A stretch of 64,000 nt of DNA from Betaproteobacteria bacterium (GTDB lineage: Bacteria > Pseudomonadota > Gammaproteobacteria > Burkholderiales > Rhodocyclaceae): positions 1 to 64,000 of the forward strand of contig JADJLT010000002.1 of assembly GCA_016709965.1 (NCBI GenBank), in the 5' to 3' direction. Numbering within the stretch: the first letter of the stretch is position 1; each line of letters begins with the position of its first letter. The translations under genes were made by a program, and so were the position numbers. Shown in pieces: positions 1 to 10,121 of this stretch. Under the pieces are notes generated by a model. That model was not told the DNA's origin. It made no database searches and saw nothing but the letters and a program-made list of their open reading frames with translations.

Positions 1-2
1 CG

Positions 3-164
3 GAACAAGCTGCCATAAACATCCAGTGGAAAAATGACAAGGCTATGGTTTTGCAGTCATACGGCTTCACTAATCAAGAATCGGTGGAAGTATTGGGCAA
101 TTTTGACGGCTATTTACGTTCCCAAATTGGCATTATTTCTCCTGTACCAAGTTCGCCTGCCTAA
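3..164 (+). CDS. C-terminal fragment of an unknown protein, cut by the window edge
   Basis: An open frame enters from the left edge and runs 53 codons to a TAA at 162-164, ending in SPVPSSPA. No start lies inside the window, so this is only the tail of a gene. The residues look like real coding sequence, with mixed polar and hydrophobic content and no stops, but no family can be recognised. The next confident gene to the right lies on the opposite strand. Confidence 0.4.
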   Translation, partial: EQAAINIQWKNDKAMVLQSYGFTNQESVEVLGNFDGYLRSQIGIISPVPSSPA

Positions 165-902
165 ATAAGAAATTTATTGCACGGGATGCCGGTTCGTTGG
201 TAGTAGTTGGACTAGGATTTAGAGCGATCTCGGACGTCACGATAGAAACTAAGCAATATCTAGTGCGGCTGGCCGCGTTTTCTTTCTATCAAGTAACTTC
301 ATTGAAGAATCGTGGATTTGCAGGGGAGTTTCGGGCGCGACATCATTAACAGATTGCTACCGAGATGGTGAGGATCGTATATTTGCCTATCGCAGGATGG
401 CTGATCTCGTCATTGGATCTGTCGAGAAGGCTTTGATGTCTGCATGGCTTTGTATGGTCACCCTGGCCTTTGTTGTATCCCCGGACACCTTGCGATTGCA
501 GCCGCAAACGCAGAAGGACTCTAGCCAGAATGCTTCCAGGCATATCAGCGATAGATTGGCTGGTCCCAGACCTTAAGATCGATATTGCAACATCTGGTTT
601 TCAATCCTGGCGCGACTGACCTTGTTGAACGCCAGCCAGCAATTAATCCGAAGGCTTACCTAATCATCTGGCAGGCATTTATCACGGGTGAGCATACTTA
701 CCAGATCGAATTTAGGCCTAGTAAGTTCCCAAATTGCGGATGTTCCTGCTTAAAATATACAGTCCAAACCATTTACTTACCATTTACGAAGCAGCAGTAC
801 CTCGTCGCATCTCCTTCCATCGAATACGTCGAGCTTTCCGAATTGACCCCTGATCTATTAACCACGGCGAAAACATTGGTATTACCGCCTGGTTAGTGTT
901 TA
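165..902. other. Region without a supportable gene
   Basis: No gene can be supported between the left fragment and the 3' end of the STAND pseudogene. A 103-codon open frame on the plus strand (585-896, non-ATG start) has protein-like composition but no recognisable motif or clear ribosome binding site. Given the decayed surroundings, it may be a relic or chance. Confidence 0.4.
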
Positions 903-3509
903 CTACCTGAAATATCGATTCGAATTCGATTCCTTGGCGCCAAGTTGGGCCTCAAGCAGAGGCTTAATCACTTCAAACTGCACCCGGGTTCGAGCGATAT
1001 GCCCCAGATGCGGCGAAGCTAGGCGCGCGAGTTCATATACCTCGATAGCCTCATAAAGCGGCATAGCCGCAACTCGCTAAGCTTAGAGTGCCCACCCTTT
1101 GGCATATAGAACCTCCCAGTTTCGATCCTTTGAGCGTACTAATTTGTCCGTTTCACGAATAACCTCTTCCAGTATCTTTACCCCATTCTCTCGCTGGCCA
1201 AGCCTTAAACATACAATACCCAGTAACGCTCTTGGATTTGGGTTTGTTCAACGGCCTATTGAATTTGAGTGCTTCTTCCGCGTGATCTTTGGCGTTTACA
1301 ATTCTGTCAGAATTGCGTGCAAGAGCAAGTGCTATCAGCCAGTGACACCAACTACCCGTAACAGCATTCTTACGAATATCCTGCTCCATCTCCAAGGCAC
1401 GTAGAGCAAAATCCACTGCATTACCCTGTTCAGTAATCAAATCAAGTTCAGAGAGCAGGCCATAAACCAATGCTAAAGGAAAGCGCTCGTTCTGATCTCG
1501 ACCTAAACTAATTGCTTTCAGATATGTTTCGCGCGCTTTCGCCATTTCCCCGAGATAGAGTAATAAAGCCCTTGATATGCCACAACAACAATGCGCCAAT
1601 GAATATTTTTTATGCTGGAGGCCAATAGTTTCAGCCTCCTTTGAAAGCTCAATTGCGAGTTCTACCTCTCCAACTACGCTGTTCGCAAAAGCCAAGTCAC
1701 GAGTACGCGAAGCATCACCTCGGCAAGTTTCGGATCCATGGGCGGTGCTCCTGATGTGGAACGAAGCTCAAGCAAGCTGCTGTCCAAGATAACGATCGCA
1801 TTTGCCACCCGCCCTAGTTCTAGCTCGCATTTTGCTTCGATTTGGCGCGCAGCGATAGAATCAAGTCGACGCTCTTCCAATACGCCTTCTGCATCGGCAG
1901 TACTGGCAGCGACGGCCGCAAGGCTTCTTGCGATTTCATATTCACCTAAGCGCACATTGGTGTCTGCCAACAATCTGCTGATTATTCCTCGCTCATGAAA
2001 TGGCATTTGGCACTTGTGCAAATCCTCAAGCATTTCCTTCAGTCAGAAGGTAATACCCCGTCGCAATAGGAAATCAGATATCGCCAGCACTAAGCCAACG
2101 GCAGCTACCCAGTTATTTTGGATTAAAGTATCTCATACTCACAAAAGTGAGCCTCCAAATCTGTAACTGTTCTCCAGTTCTCTTCAGAGACCTGTTGAGA
2201 ATGCCAGTAGAGGGCTGCATTCTGAAATAAGTTTTCACTGTCCAGGAATTTTGATTAGCCCCCTCGGCATCAGTGGGTAAGCTGGTAATAATAAATGCTC
2301 GATCAGCATCATGCTGATCGAGTTCATTCCGAAACACTCCAGAAGATCAACCTCTTTCTTAAAAGGCTTTGCAACGTCTGATCGAGATTCGGGTTAGTTT
2401 CTGATCCGCATGACTCCAGAACGAACCTGATAGCCCCCCATGGCTACCGGCCTTCCAAACACCGCTAATGCTTGCAAAAACTGCTTTTCTTTATTATTTA
2501 GCCTCTGAAAATAGTTACCTATCAGTTGACTAAGGAGTTCCCGAAAATGCACAGTTTCGGTTCTTGCGCTTAGTAGTGCATCAATTTCGCTCAAAGATAT
2601 CTGGCCGCTGTGCAGAAGACCGCCAATGACTTCAAGTGCTCTAGGGTTTCCTCCTACCATGCAAACTACCGATTCGAGGGTTAACTGTGGGAGGTCGAAC
2701 AGTCGCAACGATCCTTGTGGGTCCTGCTGCTTTAATAGCTCTACCCCCTCTTTCTGCGTTGAGCCCTGTTTGAAGATCAGTGCTCTCTGGCGACCCGGTG
2801 CGATAGCCTCTATTGGTTCAAAATTGGAATCAAGCAGAATTTTTGGATTTACCTGACTTGTATAAACGATTCGAATGTTGCATTGGCCAAGCAATATTTC
2901 TTTGAAGAGGCACCCCAGATCAGGGTCAAGAAGCTCATCCTGACGTTCCACGCAGATAATTGATTCCAAGTTATCCAAAAGACGAGAATATTGAGGTTGG
3001 TTGTAGCCTTGGAAAACAACGCAATTTTTTCATTGAAAGAACTTGCTTGAGCGCTTGTGACAACTGACGAAATGCCCAACTGCGTTAACAAACTGTCGAG
3101 TTTTTCCAGAAGTCTTGCTGCAACCCTATCTCCATACGCGCTGCAGCGAAGATAGACAAGTCCGTCAATCTTCCAATTGTCAGGTAATGAATTTTTTCCC
3201 TCCTTTATCGCATGCGATAGTACATAAGAGACTAGCGTTGTCTTCCCTGAGCCAGGACGCCCCAATACTCGGATCATCCTCGTCGCGTCGTCACCTAAGT
3301 ACTCCTTTAGTTGGCCAATTTCAGAATCTCTACCAATAGGCATTCTCGAAAGGGGTAGCGGTTCGGTAAGACTACATCTATCTCTTGCCACAGTCCCTAA
3401 TGTTGAAGAGTGCGACAAGCTTTCTGCCAAACGTTCATCTAGCTTTGCTATTCTGTCGCCAAACCTCTCGATAGAGTCTTCAATTCGGCCCAACCTCCCA
3501 TGGATTCAT
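903..3509 (-). pseudogene. Frameshifted STAND-type NTPase with C-terminal TPR repeats
   Basis: Pieces of one protein follow each other in different frames. First comes a charged helical segment, then a P-loop (GRPGSGKTTL near 3250). A hydrophobic Walker B stretch ending LDNLE/DNLES falls across a frameshift near 2970. A GGNPRALEVIGG motif near 2640 is typical of NB-ARC/STAND ATPases. A winged-helix-like piece ends LQSLLRKRLIFW near 2360. After it comes an ELDQHDADRAFI segment near 2300, then helical TPR-like repeats (1153-2220) and a last TPR near 903-1070 that ends in TAG at 903. I count at least six frame changes, so no full protein can be made. Proteins of this architecture are signal-dependent oligomerising ATPases, several of which act in phage defence; that role here is inference. 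Its likely ATG (3507-3509) overlaps the stop of the upstream gene as ATGA. Confidence 0.75.
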
Positions 3510-4430
3510 TTCCGAAAGTTGTGTTGAAAGCTAACCAAGGCGATTAGACCGGAATCAATTTCCTTCAACTGCCCTCCCTGGCGGACGAATTCGTCTTCAA
3601 GGCCACCATTCTTGCAGGCAGCTCACCTAGGGTGGAATCCAATGCGTCCAGTAGCGCAAGCTGAACACCTTTACTGGACAGCAATTGATCAAGGGCTGTA
3701 CGTATTTCTATGAGTTCGGCCTCTATTCCTTTAGTGCCTTCGCGCAGAGACTGCAAGCCGTCTTGTACCAAAATGCGACTAACCTCAGGCCGGTACTTGA
3801 TCTTATGCCGAAACTGCAAAGCAAAGATGTGGCCAAGGGTGATCGGGTCGGGCTGATGACCAGGCTCGTACCAACCCTTCTGAACAAGAGAGTTGAACCA
3901 ATCTGGCCGAGTTCGGCTGATTAGCGCATCCTGCACCTCAGCTGCAGCCATTACGTCCTGTTCCAGCATGGCCTGCACTCCACGGTCAGGTGCTCCCATA
4001 GCAGCGAGTTCAGCTAGCCGTTCTGGGCTCAGTGTTCCGGCATCTTTTTCATCTGTTGGCCCCACCTCAAACTGCTCAAAGATGAGCCACTGGCAATGGT
4101 CAACATCCAACAAGGTCTTGAAGACATCATCGATCCATTCCCGTTGAATGCTACCCACTATCTTTCCCTTACACTGCTCGCTTAGGGCGGTATAGGTTTC
4201 CGCAAGCTGTCGACGAGTGCCTTCTCCACATCGCCGTTCTCATCAAGGCGCCCTTGGCGATAGCGCCGAATTAAGGACCCGTAAACTTGCTTACCCAGAA
4301 ATACTGCGCTTGCATCCCCGCGGTTGCCGACAATACCTTCCAAAATTTTGCTAGGCATTTCTTCCGTAACGTATTTGCAAATCGCTGGGCTCAATAGTGA
4401 GCCAAGGAACGGTATCAGTGTCTCCAGCAT
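3506..4430 (-). pseudogene. Broken companion gene upstream of the STAND NTPase, family not recognised
   Basis: The coding signal starts with MLETLIPFLGSLLSP at 4430 and moves to another frame near 4200, where one added base would join the two parts. It continues through a long hydrophilic helical protein and shifts again near 3600. It ends ALVSFQHNFRK with TGA at 3506-3508. The reconstructed product would be about 305 residues. The N-terminus is mildly hydrophobic, the middle has a region containing WFNSLVQKGWYEPG, and the rest is predicted helical. I recognise no domain. The ATGA overlap with the STAND gene implies translational coupling, so this protein probably worked with the NTPase, perhaps as effector or adaptor. 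That role is inference. Confidence 0.65.
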
Positions 4431-4720
4431 ATTCGACTCTTAAGGCGTGGAAATGGGTAACGATTGGGAGACTGTTTCGTCGATTCATTCATTTGGCATC
4501 GACCACGCCTTCTCAACCTTGCTAAGATGCAACGATTCAAACTCAAGTATCGCGTCAATATCCACTGAAGCCAAGTGATACGTCCGATTGCTTCGAGGAC
4601 TCAACGCTCAGCTACGCCACCTTGGTGGTATCGCTCCATGATATATGTAGAGCGAACTTTAATTCTATATATATATGCTTGTCGAATTCACGTAGAAACC
4701 TGACTGGAAGCTTTAGAGAC
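4431..4720. other. AT-rich spacer
   Basis: No gene is seen between the 5' end of the STAND module and the IS3 remnant. An AT-rich run around 4650-4680 (atatatatat) may hold the promoter of the leftward module, but no clear -35/-10 pair can be picked. Confidence 0.4.
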
Positions 4721-5096
4721 CTAGGTTAATTTAACTGATTTCTGGATCAGTGCTTTGGCATAGGCGGTAGGTGTCAAACCGCCCAAGGATTTCTTCGGTC
4801 GCTCCTCGTTGTATTCACATCGCCAAGCCTCAATGACGACCTGTGCGTGTCATATGCTGGTGAACCAGTGTTCATTCAGGCACTCATCCCGGAAGAGTCC
4901 GTTGAAGCACTCGATGAACGCGTTCTGCGTGGGTTTTCCGGCCGGAACAATTTGAGCTGAACGCCATGCTAGCATGCCCACTGGTCAAGCGCCTTGCCGG
5001 TAAATTCCGGCCCTTGGTCGGTTCGAATGGCCCTGGGGTAGCCCCGAAAGCGAGCCGCCTGGTCGAGGATGCGCCACAATGTAAATACATGTTGAG
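4721..5096 (-). pseudogene. Remnant of an IS3-family transposase (OrfB, rve integrase core)
   Basis: Reading leftward, the fragments GYPRAIRTDQGPEFTGKALD, then TQNAFIECFNG and FRDECLNEHWF, then YNEERPKKSLGGLTPTAYAK ending in TAG at 4721, match the C-terminal half of an IS3-family DDE transposase. The catalytic Glu is the E of FIECFNG. The copy is dead: it has in-frame stops after QWAC (near 4970) and after WFTSI (near 4857), plus a frameshift near 4935. It also lacks the N-terminal half and OrfA. No terminal repeats could be placed. Confidence 0.85.
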
Positions 5097-5898
5097 GCAG
5101 AAAACCCATTGAGCTATTCGATGATTTTCTTGATGCGCTGTTTTACCAAGCCTCCACAGTATGTCTCGTTAATAAATATGCTAATACCAACAAACAATCG
5201 ATATTGGCATTCCTAAAGGCCTCCTAACAAAGGTCATCGTTACCTCAACTCATCAGGCAGCGGCGCTTTTAGCTCCTCTGTAGCCAAAGTCTCGATCTTG
5301 CCCAACTGCGTCAGAACTTCAGCTCTGTCCTGGATGGCTGCCAGACGAACTTTGGCTGGGCTTAGCCCAGGCATTGGTGTTCGGGCATGCAATTGGGCCT
5401 TCTGTCTGTCCTGATACCAGCCGGCGCCGGTGGCGACGCAGATAGCGAACATGCTGAGGGCCACGGCAGGCAGGATACGGCGGCCGTTGGCGACTTCAGC
5501 GATATGAGCGATCAGGGTCGCGCCAATGACCAAGGCCGACAGCGGCAGATCGAGCCAGCCGGTGAGCCCGACCGCCAAACCGGATGACAGCAGAGGCAAG
5601 GCCAGTTTGACCAGGGCCAGCGCCGACAGCCCCAGACCGGTGATGAGCAGATGCCGGGAAATCCGGCTGTCGCCAGCGAAAGCGTTGGAGAGCAGCGCCC
5701 AGTGGCCAACCCAGGGCACGATGCCATAGAGCAGTGCCAGGCGATCGACAAAGTAGTGGCTGAAACCGGAGGCATCGGTATCGGCGAGCCAGTTGCGTAA
5801 CGCGAACAGGGCGATGCCTAGCAGGATGGGCAACATGGAAAAAAACAGGCCAGCCCGCAGGTATTCGGATACCGTCTTGCCGGCCGGCGCAGTCTTGC

Positions 5899-5914
5899 GT
5901 AAGCCCCCGGCGAA
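5899..5914 (+). repeat. IS66 left terminal inverted repeat
   Basis: GTAAGCCCCCGGCGAA pairs perfectly with the right end and directly follows the target duplication AGTCTTGC at 5891-5898. Confidence 0.95.
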
Positions 5915-5966
5915 GTCATCTGTGAATTGAAGGCTTAGACCGTGAAGATAGTGTCCACTAAGAACG

Positions 5967-6352
5967 ATGGTGGACACTATGGAAATTGAGAAGCCAAGCC
6001 GCCGCAGGCGGAACCATACCGAAGAGTTCAAGCAGGCAATGATCGCGGCCTGTTGTGAGACCGGGGCATCAGTCGCCGGCATTGCACTCGCCAACGAGGT
6101 GAATGCAAATCAGGTCCGTCGCTGGATGCGGGAAAGAGGCATTGAGCCACCGAGCCGCAGCCTGCCGGCACGGTCGATTTCATCGAAGTGCATTGCCGAA
6201 CCGGCATTTGTGGCGGTAGCGATTCCCCCATCGTCTCGAGCGTCCCCGACATCCGAATCGAAGTCCGGCGAGGCAACACGGCGGTGAAGATTGAATGGCC
6301 CGGACAGGCAGCGAGTGATTGTGCCGCCTGGTTGCGAGATTGGCTCCGGTGA
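5967..6352 (+). pseudogene. tnpA: IS66 accessory protein TnpA, frameshifted
   Basis: The first part has a helix-turn-helix of the IS66 TnpA type (RRRRNHTEEFKQAMIAA, then NANQVRRWMRERGIE). After about residue 70, near 6170, the coding signal moves to another frame. There VPDIRIEVRRGNTAVKIEWP and the end AAWLRDWLR with TGA at 6350-6352 give the expected TnpA C-terminus. The single open frame instead runs into an unrelated tail. The stop overlaps the tnpB start as GTGA. Confidence 0.85.
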
Positions 6353-6678
6353 TTCGGGTCGATGCCTTGTGGCTATCGACCACACCGCTCGACATGCGGG
6401 CAGGGACCGAGACGATCCTGGCCAGGGTCGTCTCGATGTTTGGCGAAGCCCGGCCGCACCACGCCTATCTGTTTGCCAATCGCCGAGCTAACCGGCTCAA
6501 GGTGCTGGTCCATGATGGCTACGGCATCTGGCTAGCGAACCGTCGGCTCAATCAGGGGCGATTCTGCTGGCGACATGGCAATACGAGTGTTGAACTGTCC
6601 CGGTCGCAGTTTGATGCACTCGTCCTCGGTCTGCCCTGGGAGCGCCTGGCAGACGGCGGTGTAATCCGGATCGTTTGA
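6349..6678 (+). CDS. tnpB: IS66 accessory protein TnpB
   Basis: This 109-residue protein of the IS66 Orf2 family is needed with TnpA for transposition, although its exact role is unclear. Typical signatures are PLDMRAGTETILARVV near the start, HHAYLFANRRANRLKVL in the middle and LVHDGYGIWLANRRLNQGRF after it. The GTG at 6349 is chosen because it overlaps the tnpA stop as GTGA, as is usual in IS66; upstream in-frame codons belong to tnpA. The gene is intact, unlike its neighbours. Confidence 0.85.
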   Translation: MIRVDALWLSTTPLDMRAGTETILARVVSMFGEARPHHAYLFANRRANRLKVLVHDGYGIWLANRRLNQGRFCWRHGNTSVELSRSQFDALVLGLPWERLADGGVIRIV

Positions 6679-6740
6679 CGGTCCACCAGTAGGGAAGTCC
6701 ATGATAGCCAAAGGCTGTGGTGGCCGGCATCATGCCGGTC

Positions 6741-8269
6741 ATGTCCTTGCCCGCCAACCTTGATCAACTCAGTGCTGACGAACTTCGCCAATTGGTGATT
6801 CGTCAGGCAGGCTTGCTGGCCGAGAGTGATCGTGAACTGAACTGGCGGCAGGGCAAGATCGACAAATTGACGCATGAATTGGCCGTGCACAAGCGCTGGC
6901 GCTTCGGGGTCAAGACCGAGCACTGGCCGGTCGAGCAGCGGCAACTGTTCGAGGAAACCATTGATGCCGATCTGGCCGCGATGGAAGAAGAGCTGGCGCA
7001 ACTTTCTGCAACACCAGCGAAGGCGAAAGGCCAGGCCAAACGCCAGCCGTTGCCGGCAAGTCTGCCGCGTACCGACATTCATCACGAGCCGGAATCGACG
7101 GTCTGCCCTTGTGGCTGCACGATGAAACGGATCGGCGAAGATGTGTCGGAGAAGCTCGATTACACGCCCGGCGTCTTCAGCGTTGAGCGCCACATTCGCG
7201 GCAAGTGGGTCTGTGGGCAGTGCGAAACACTGATCCAGGCACCGGTCCCGGCACACGTCATCGACAAGGGCATTCCGACCAGCGGACTGCTCGCGCAGGT
7301 GCTGGTTGCCAAGTACCTCGATCACCTGCCCTCTACCGCCAGGAAGCGATGTTCGGCCGGGCCGGACTGGCCATTCCGCAATCGACGCTGGCCCAATGGG
7401 TTGGGAAATGCGGCGTGGCCCTCCAGCCGCTGGTCGATGCCCTGAAGGGGGAGATGCTCGGGCATCGGGTGCTTCACGCCGATGAAACGCCAGTCGCTAT
7501 GCTGGACCCGGGGGCCGGCAAGACACATCGGGCCTATCTCTGGTCATACAGCATCGGCGCCTTCAGGCCGACCAAAGCGGTGATCTATGACTTTGCCGAA
7601 AGTCGTGCTGGCAGGCATGCCCAGGAATTCCTGGGGGACTGGCGCGGCACGCTGATCTGTGACGATTACTCAGGCTACAAGGCCCTGCTGGCCAAGGGCC
7701 TCACCGAAGCGGGCTGCATGGCGCATGCCCGACGCAAGTTCTTCGATTTGCACAGCCAGAAGCAGAGCCTGATTGCAGGTGAAGCACTGGAGTATTTCGG
7801 CAAACTCTATGGGGTCGAGCGAGAGGTCGTTGACCTCGATGCCGATGAGCGACGACGAATCCGGGAAGCGAAAGCCCAACCGATTGCTAATGAGCTGCAT
7901 GCCTGGCTGACCCGGCAACGGCAGGGGGTGCCCAATGGTTCAGGGACCGCCAGAGCCATCGACTACAGTCTGAAACGCTGGGTGGCGCTGACGCATTACC
8001 TGTCCGATGGTCAGGTGCCGATCGACAATAACTGGATCGAGAATCAGATTCGGCCTATCGCGCTTGGCCGCAAGAACTGGTTATTTGCCGGCAGCCTGCG
8101 TGCCGGCAAACGCGCCGCCGCGATCATGAGCCTGATCCAGTCCGCCAAACTGAATGGTTATGATCCGTTGGTCTATCTGAAAGATGTCCTGACGCGCCTG
8201 CCGACCCAACCAGCAAGCCGTGTCGGCGAACTACTGCCGCATCGCTGGCAGCCTCAAACTATCGCCTGA
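6741..8269 (+). pseudogene. tnpC: IS66 DDE transposase TnpC, frameshifted
   Basis: The N-terminal part has a leucine-rich start (MSLPANLDQLSADELRQLVI) and a cysteine pair region (TVCPCGCTMKRIGEDV, then CGQCE). Near 7330, after VAKYLDHLP, one missing base shifts the frame. The rest follows as LYRQEAMFGRAGLAIPQSTL. The DDE residues are in the second part: HADETP, CDDYSGY and NNWIENQIRP. It ends LPHRWQPQTIA at 8269. Joined, it would be about 510 residues, a normal IS66 transposase length. No full transposase can be made without frameshifting. Confidence 0.88.
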
Positions 8270-8287
8270 CTCAGAAAACAACCTGGG

Positions 8288-8303
8288 TTCGCCGGGGGCT
8301 TAC
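8288..8303 (-). repeat. IS66 right terminal inverted repeat
   Basis: TTCGCCGGGGGCTTAC is the exact complement of the left end and is followed by the second AGTCTTGC copy at 8304-8311. Confidence 0.95.
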
Positions 8304-8630
8304 AGTCTTGCACTCTGGGAGCTCGAGGACATCGGCCTCGCTGCGCACGCGCAGCAAGATCTTGCCGATCCGGATCACGGTATTGCCGTCGATACGGGCG
8401 AGCTGCCGTGCTTGCGGATCGTCCAGGATCTCGAATGTCGCCTCGCCGACCGCGCTGGCCAGCAGCCCACCATCGGGATCACTGCTTATTGTCATGTGCT
8501 CCAGGGGCGGCGCCGGCGTCTTCAACAATGAAGTCGTTGGCGTAGCTGCGCCCCAGACGGACCGGCAGCAGCTCAAAACGAGTGCGGATCTGAACCGCGT
8601 GCTGCCCGGAAAGTTGTTCGATCCAGATAA

Positions 8631-9956
8631 TCATTGAATTTCCTCCAGCAGGCGCTTGGTCAAGGCCAACGCGTTGTCCCAGGTGAACCCTTCCAGCGTC
8701 AGGCGGGAAACCAGTACCGACTGATCATCATCGAGCGTGGCAACCGCAATCTGGAAATCGTAAAGCCCGGGAAAATCCCGGTAGCCCTGGGCGCACCAGG
8801 CCAGCCGGACAGGCAGTTCTTGCGCCGGCCCGGCTTTGGTGTAGCTGTTGTGGCAGACCTGGCGGGCCATGACCGAGTTCTGGGCGATCGCCATGCCATT
8901 GAGAAACCTCGGACTCGCAGCAGCGGCCAACTGAAACGCGTTGAGCGTATCGGGTGACCGTGGCCGGATTAGGGTATGACGGTAGGACAGGGTTGAGCTG
9001 CGCGCTTCCGGAGCCGGCATCACGGATGTTTTAAGCGCACAAGCGATCGCCTTCGCCGCGACGGGTGGCGGCGCATTAGCCGACTCGTTGCTGGCTGCAC
9101 CGCAATCCATGTAGTCCGCGAGGAGGCTTGGCACCTTGTACTTGCCCAGGCTTTCGCCGGCCCATGGCTTGGCCAGCGCAAGTTCGGCGAGCCTGGCCTG
9201 CCGTTCCAGCATCTGGCGGGCTATCGTTGGGCGCAGTTCTGCGACTGGCAGCGCCGATTGCCGGCTGGCCTCGGCATACAGTCGGACCGCGTGGATTGCA
9301 GGCACCAGAAAGCTGACCGACTCACGCCCGAAGGAGCGCGAAACATTGATACCGACCACACTGCCCGTGCGATCCAGCGCCGGCCCACCGCTCATGCCCG
9401 GATTGAGCACGCCGGTGAAATGGATGCGCTCCACGAAAGTACCCTCGACGACTCCGCTGTAAGTGCCGGCACTGACAGTCATGCCCAGATCGAGCGGATT
9501 GCCGACGGCGTAGATGGCCTCGCCCTTTGCCAACCGGTGGATCGTACCGTGCGTTGGCAGTGCCAGCGGTCTGGCATCACCTTTCGGTAGCGGTTTTCGC
9601 GGCGCCACCAGGGCAAGATCGTGCAGCACATCGATGGCAATGACCTCAGCTTCGCCCTGCCCACCGCCGGCCGTTTCGTAGTGCAAACGGTACCTGGCTG
9701 GATCAAACAGGTAGTCAGCAACAACATGAAAGTTGGTGATCGTCCAGCCGCGCGCGTCAACCTGAAAGCCGGAGCCGCTGGAATTGCGCTGCTCGGAATC
9801 GATCAGTGACGTACGCAGGGCAACGACCGCCGGCCGAACCCCGGCAAAAACCCGCGCCCCGTCTGAAGCGCTGGACGGCATCGCAAGGCGCGCTTGTGCA
9901 AGCTGCGGCAGAAAGCAGCTTGCAAGAACCAGAAGATATAGTTTGAACATTCGCAT
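8631..9956 (-). CDS. Secreted trypsin-like (S1C/Deg-like) serine protease
   Basis: The 441-residue protein begins with an export signal (KLYLLVLASCFLPQLAQA). It continues with a chymotrypsin-fold protease domain at about residues 35-230. The triad is visible as His in TNFHVVAD, Asp in VLHDLALV and Ser in NPGMSGGPALD. The C-terminal half has no PDZ signature and is of unknown fold, with several cysteines (YMDCGAASN, AIACALKTS, RQVCHNSY, LAWCAQGY) that could form periplasmic disulphides. Its stop overlaps the start of the FHA membrane gene, so the two formed an operon. The protease remains intact while its partner is broken by IS66. It probably acts in the periplasm; the substrate is unknown. 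Confidence 0.85.
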   Translation of the reverse strand: MRMFKLYLLVLASCFLPQLAQARLAMPSSASDGARVFAGVRPAVVALRTSLIDSEQRNSSGSGFQVDARGWTITNFHVVADYLFDPARYRLHYETAGGGQGEAEVIAIDVLHDLALVAPRKPLPKGDARPLALPTHGTIHRLAKGEAIYAVGNPLDLGMTVSAGTYSGVVEGTFVERIHFTGVLNPGMSGGPALDRTGSVVGINVSRSFGRESVSFLVPAIHAVRLYAEASRQSALPVAELRPTIARQMLERQARLAELALAKPWAGESLGKYKVPSLLADYMDCGAASNESANAPPPVAAKAIACALKTSVMPAPEARSSTLSYRHTLIRPRSPDTLNAFQLAAAASPRFLNGMAIAQNSVMARQVCHNSYTKAGPAQELPVRLAWCAQGYRDFPGLYDFQIAVATLDDDQSVLVSRLTLEGFTWDNALALTKRLLEEIQ

Positions 9957-10121
9957 GACCCGACACCAGAAGAAAAAACATCTTGATTGTCCCGGATTTG
10001 TCCCATAATATGCAAGTGGATATTACGTAATTGATTCATCACTTGTTCGGCGCTTGGCGTTTCAACCGCAAGCGTAGTTCTTTCGTAAACCAAGTCGTGA
10101 AGCATTGATCAGGAGCCAGCA

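Larger units (their letters stand above)
5899..8303 (+). mobile_element. IS66-family insertion sequence (2405 bp, degenerate)
   Basis: The element has 16-bp perfect inverted ends (GTAAGCCCCCGGCGAA at 5899-5914 and its complement at 8288-8303). It is flanked by an 8-bp direct duplication AGTCTTGC (5891-5898 and 8304-8311), the size expected for IS66. It carries tnpA, tnpB and tnpC in the usual order. Both tnpA and tnpC have frameshifts, so this copy is probably not self-mobile. Confidence 0.95.
5240..8634 (-). pseudogene. FHA-domain multi-pass membrane protein gene, split by IS66
   Basis: The gene starts at the ATG at 8632-8634, which overlaps the stop of the protease gene as ATGA. Its first part encodes an FHA-like fold with LPVRLGRSYANDFIVED and a TVIRIGKILLRVR strand. 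It runs to LELPECKT at 8304, where an IS66 element interrupts it. Removing the element and one 8-bp duplication restores the frame as LELPECKTAPAGKTVSEYL. The rest is hydrophobic, with several membrane spans, and ends ELKAPLPDELR at 5240. The rejoined length is 982 bases, one too many for an open frame. The extra base is probably a C in the GCCGCCCC run near 8515, where the frame jumps from EDAGAA to LEHMTISS. A 326-residue ancestor is implied. FHA domains bind phosphothreonine; the link to the neighbouring protease is inferred from the overlap. Confidence 0.85.

Noticed and set aside
585..896. 103-codon open frame as a gene
   Set aside because: It has no convincing start, ribosome binding site or motif. 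It is kept only as a remark.
903..8634. Frameshifts explained as sequencing errors
   Set aside because: The many breaks cluster in accessory and insertion-sequence genes, while about 40 core genes on the right are all open. True decay is the better reading, though single breaks such as the C-run near 8515 could still be errors.
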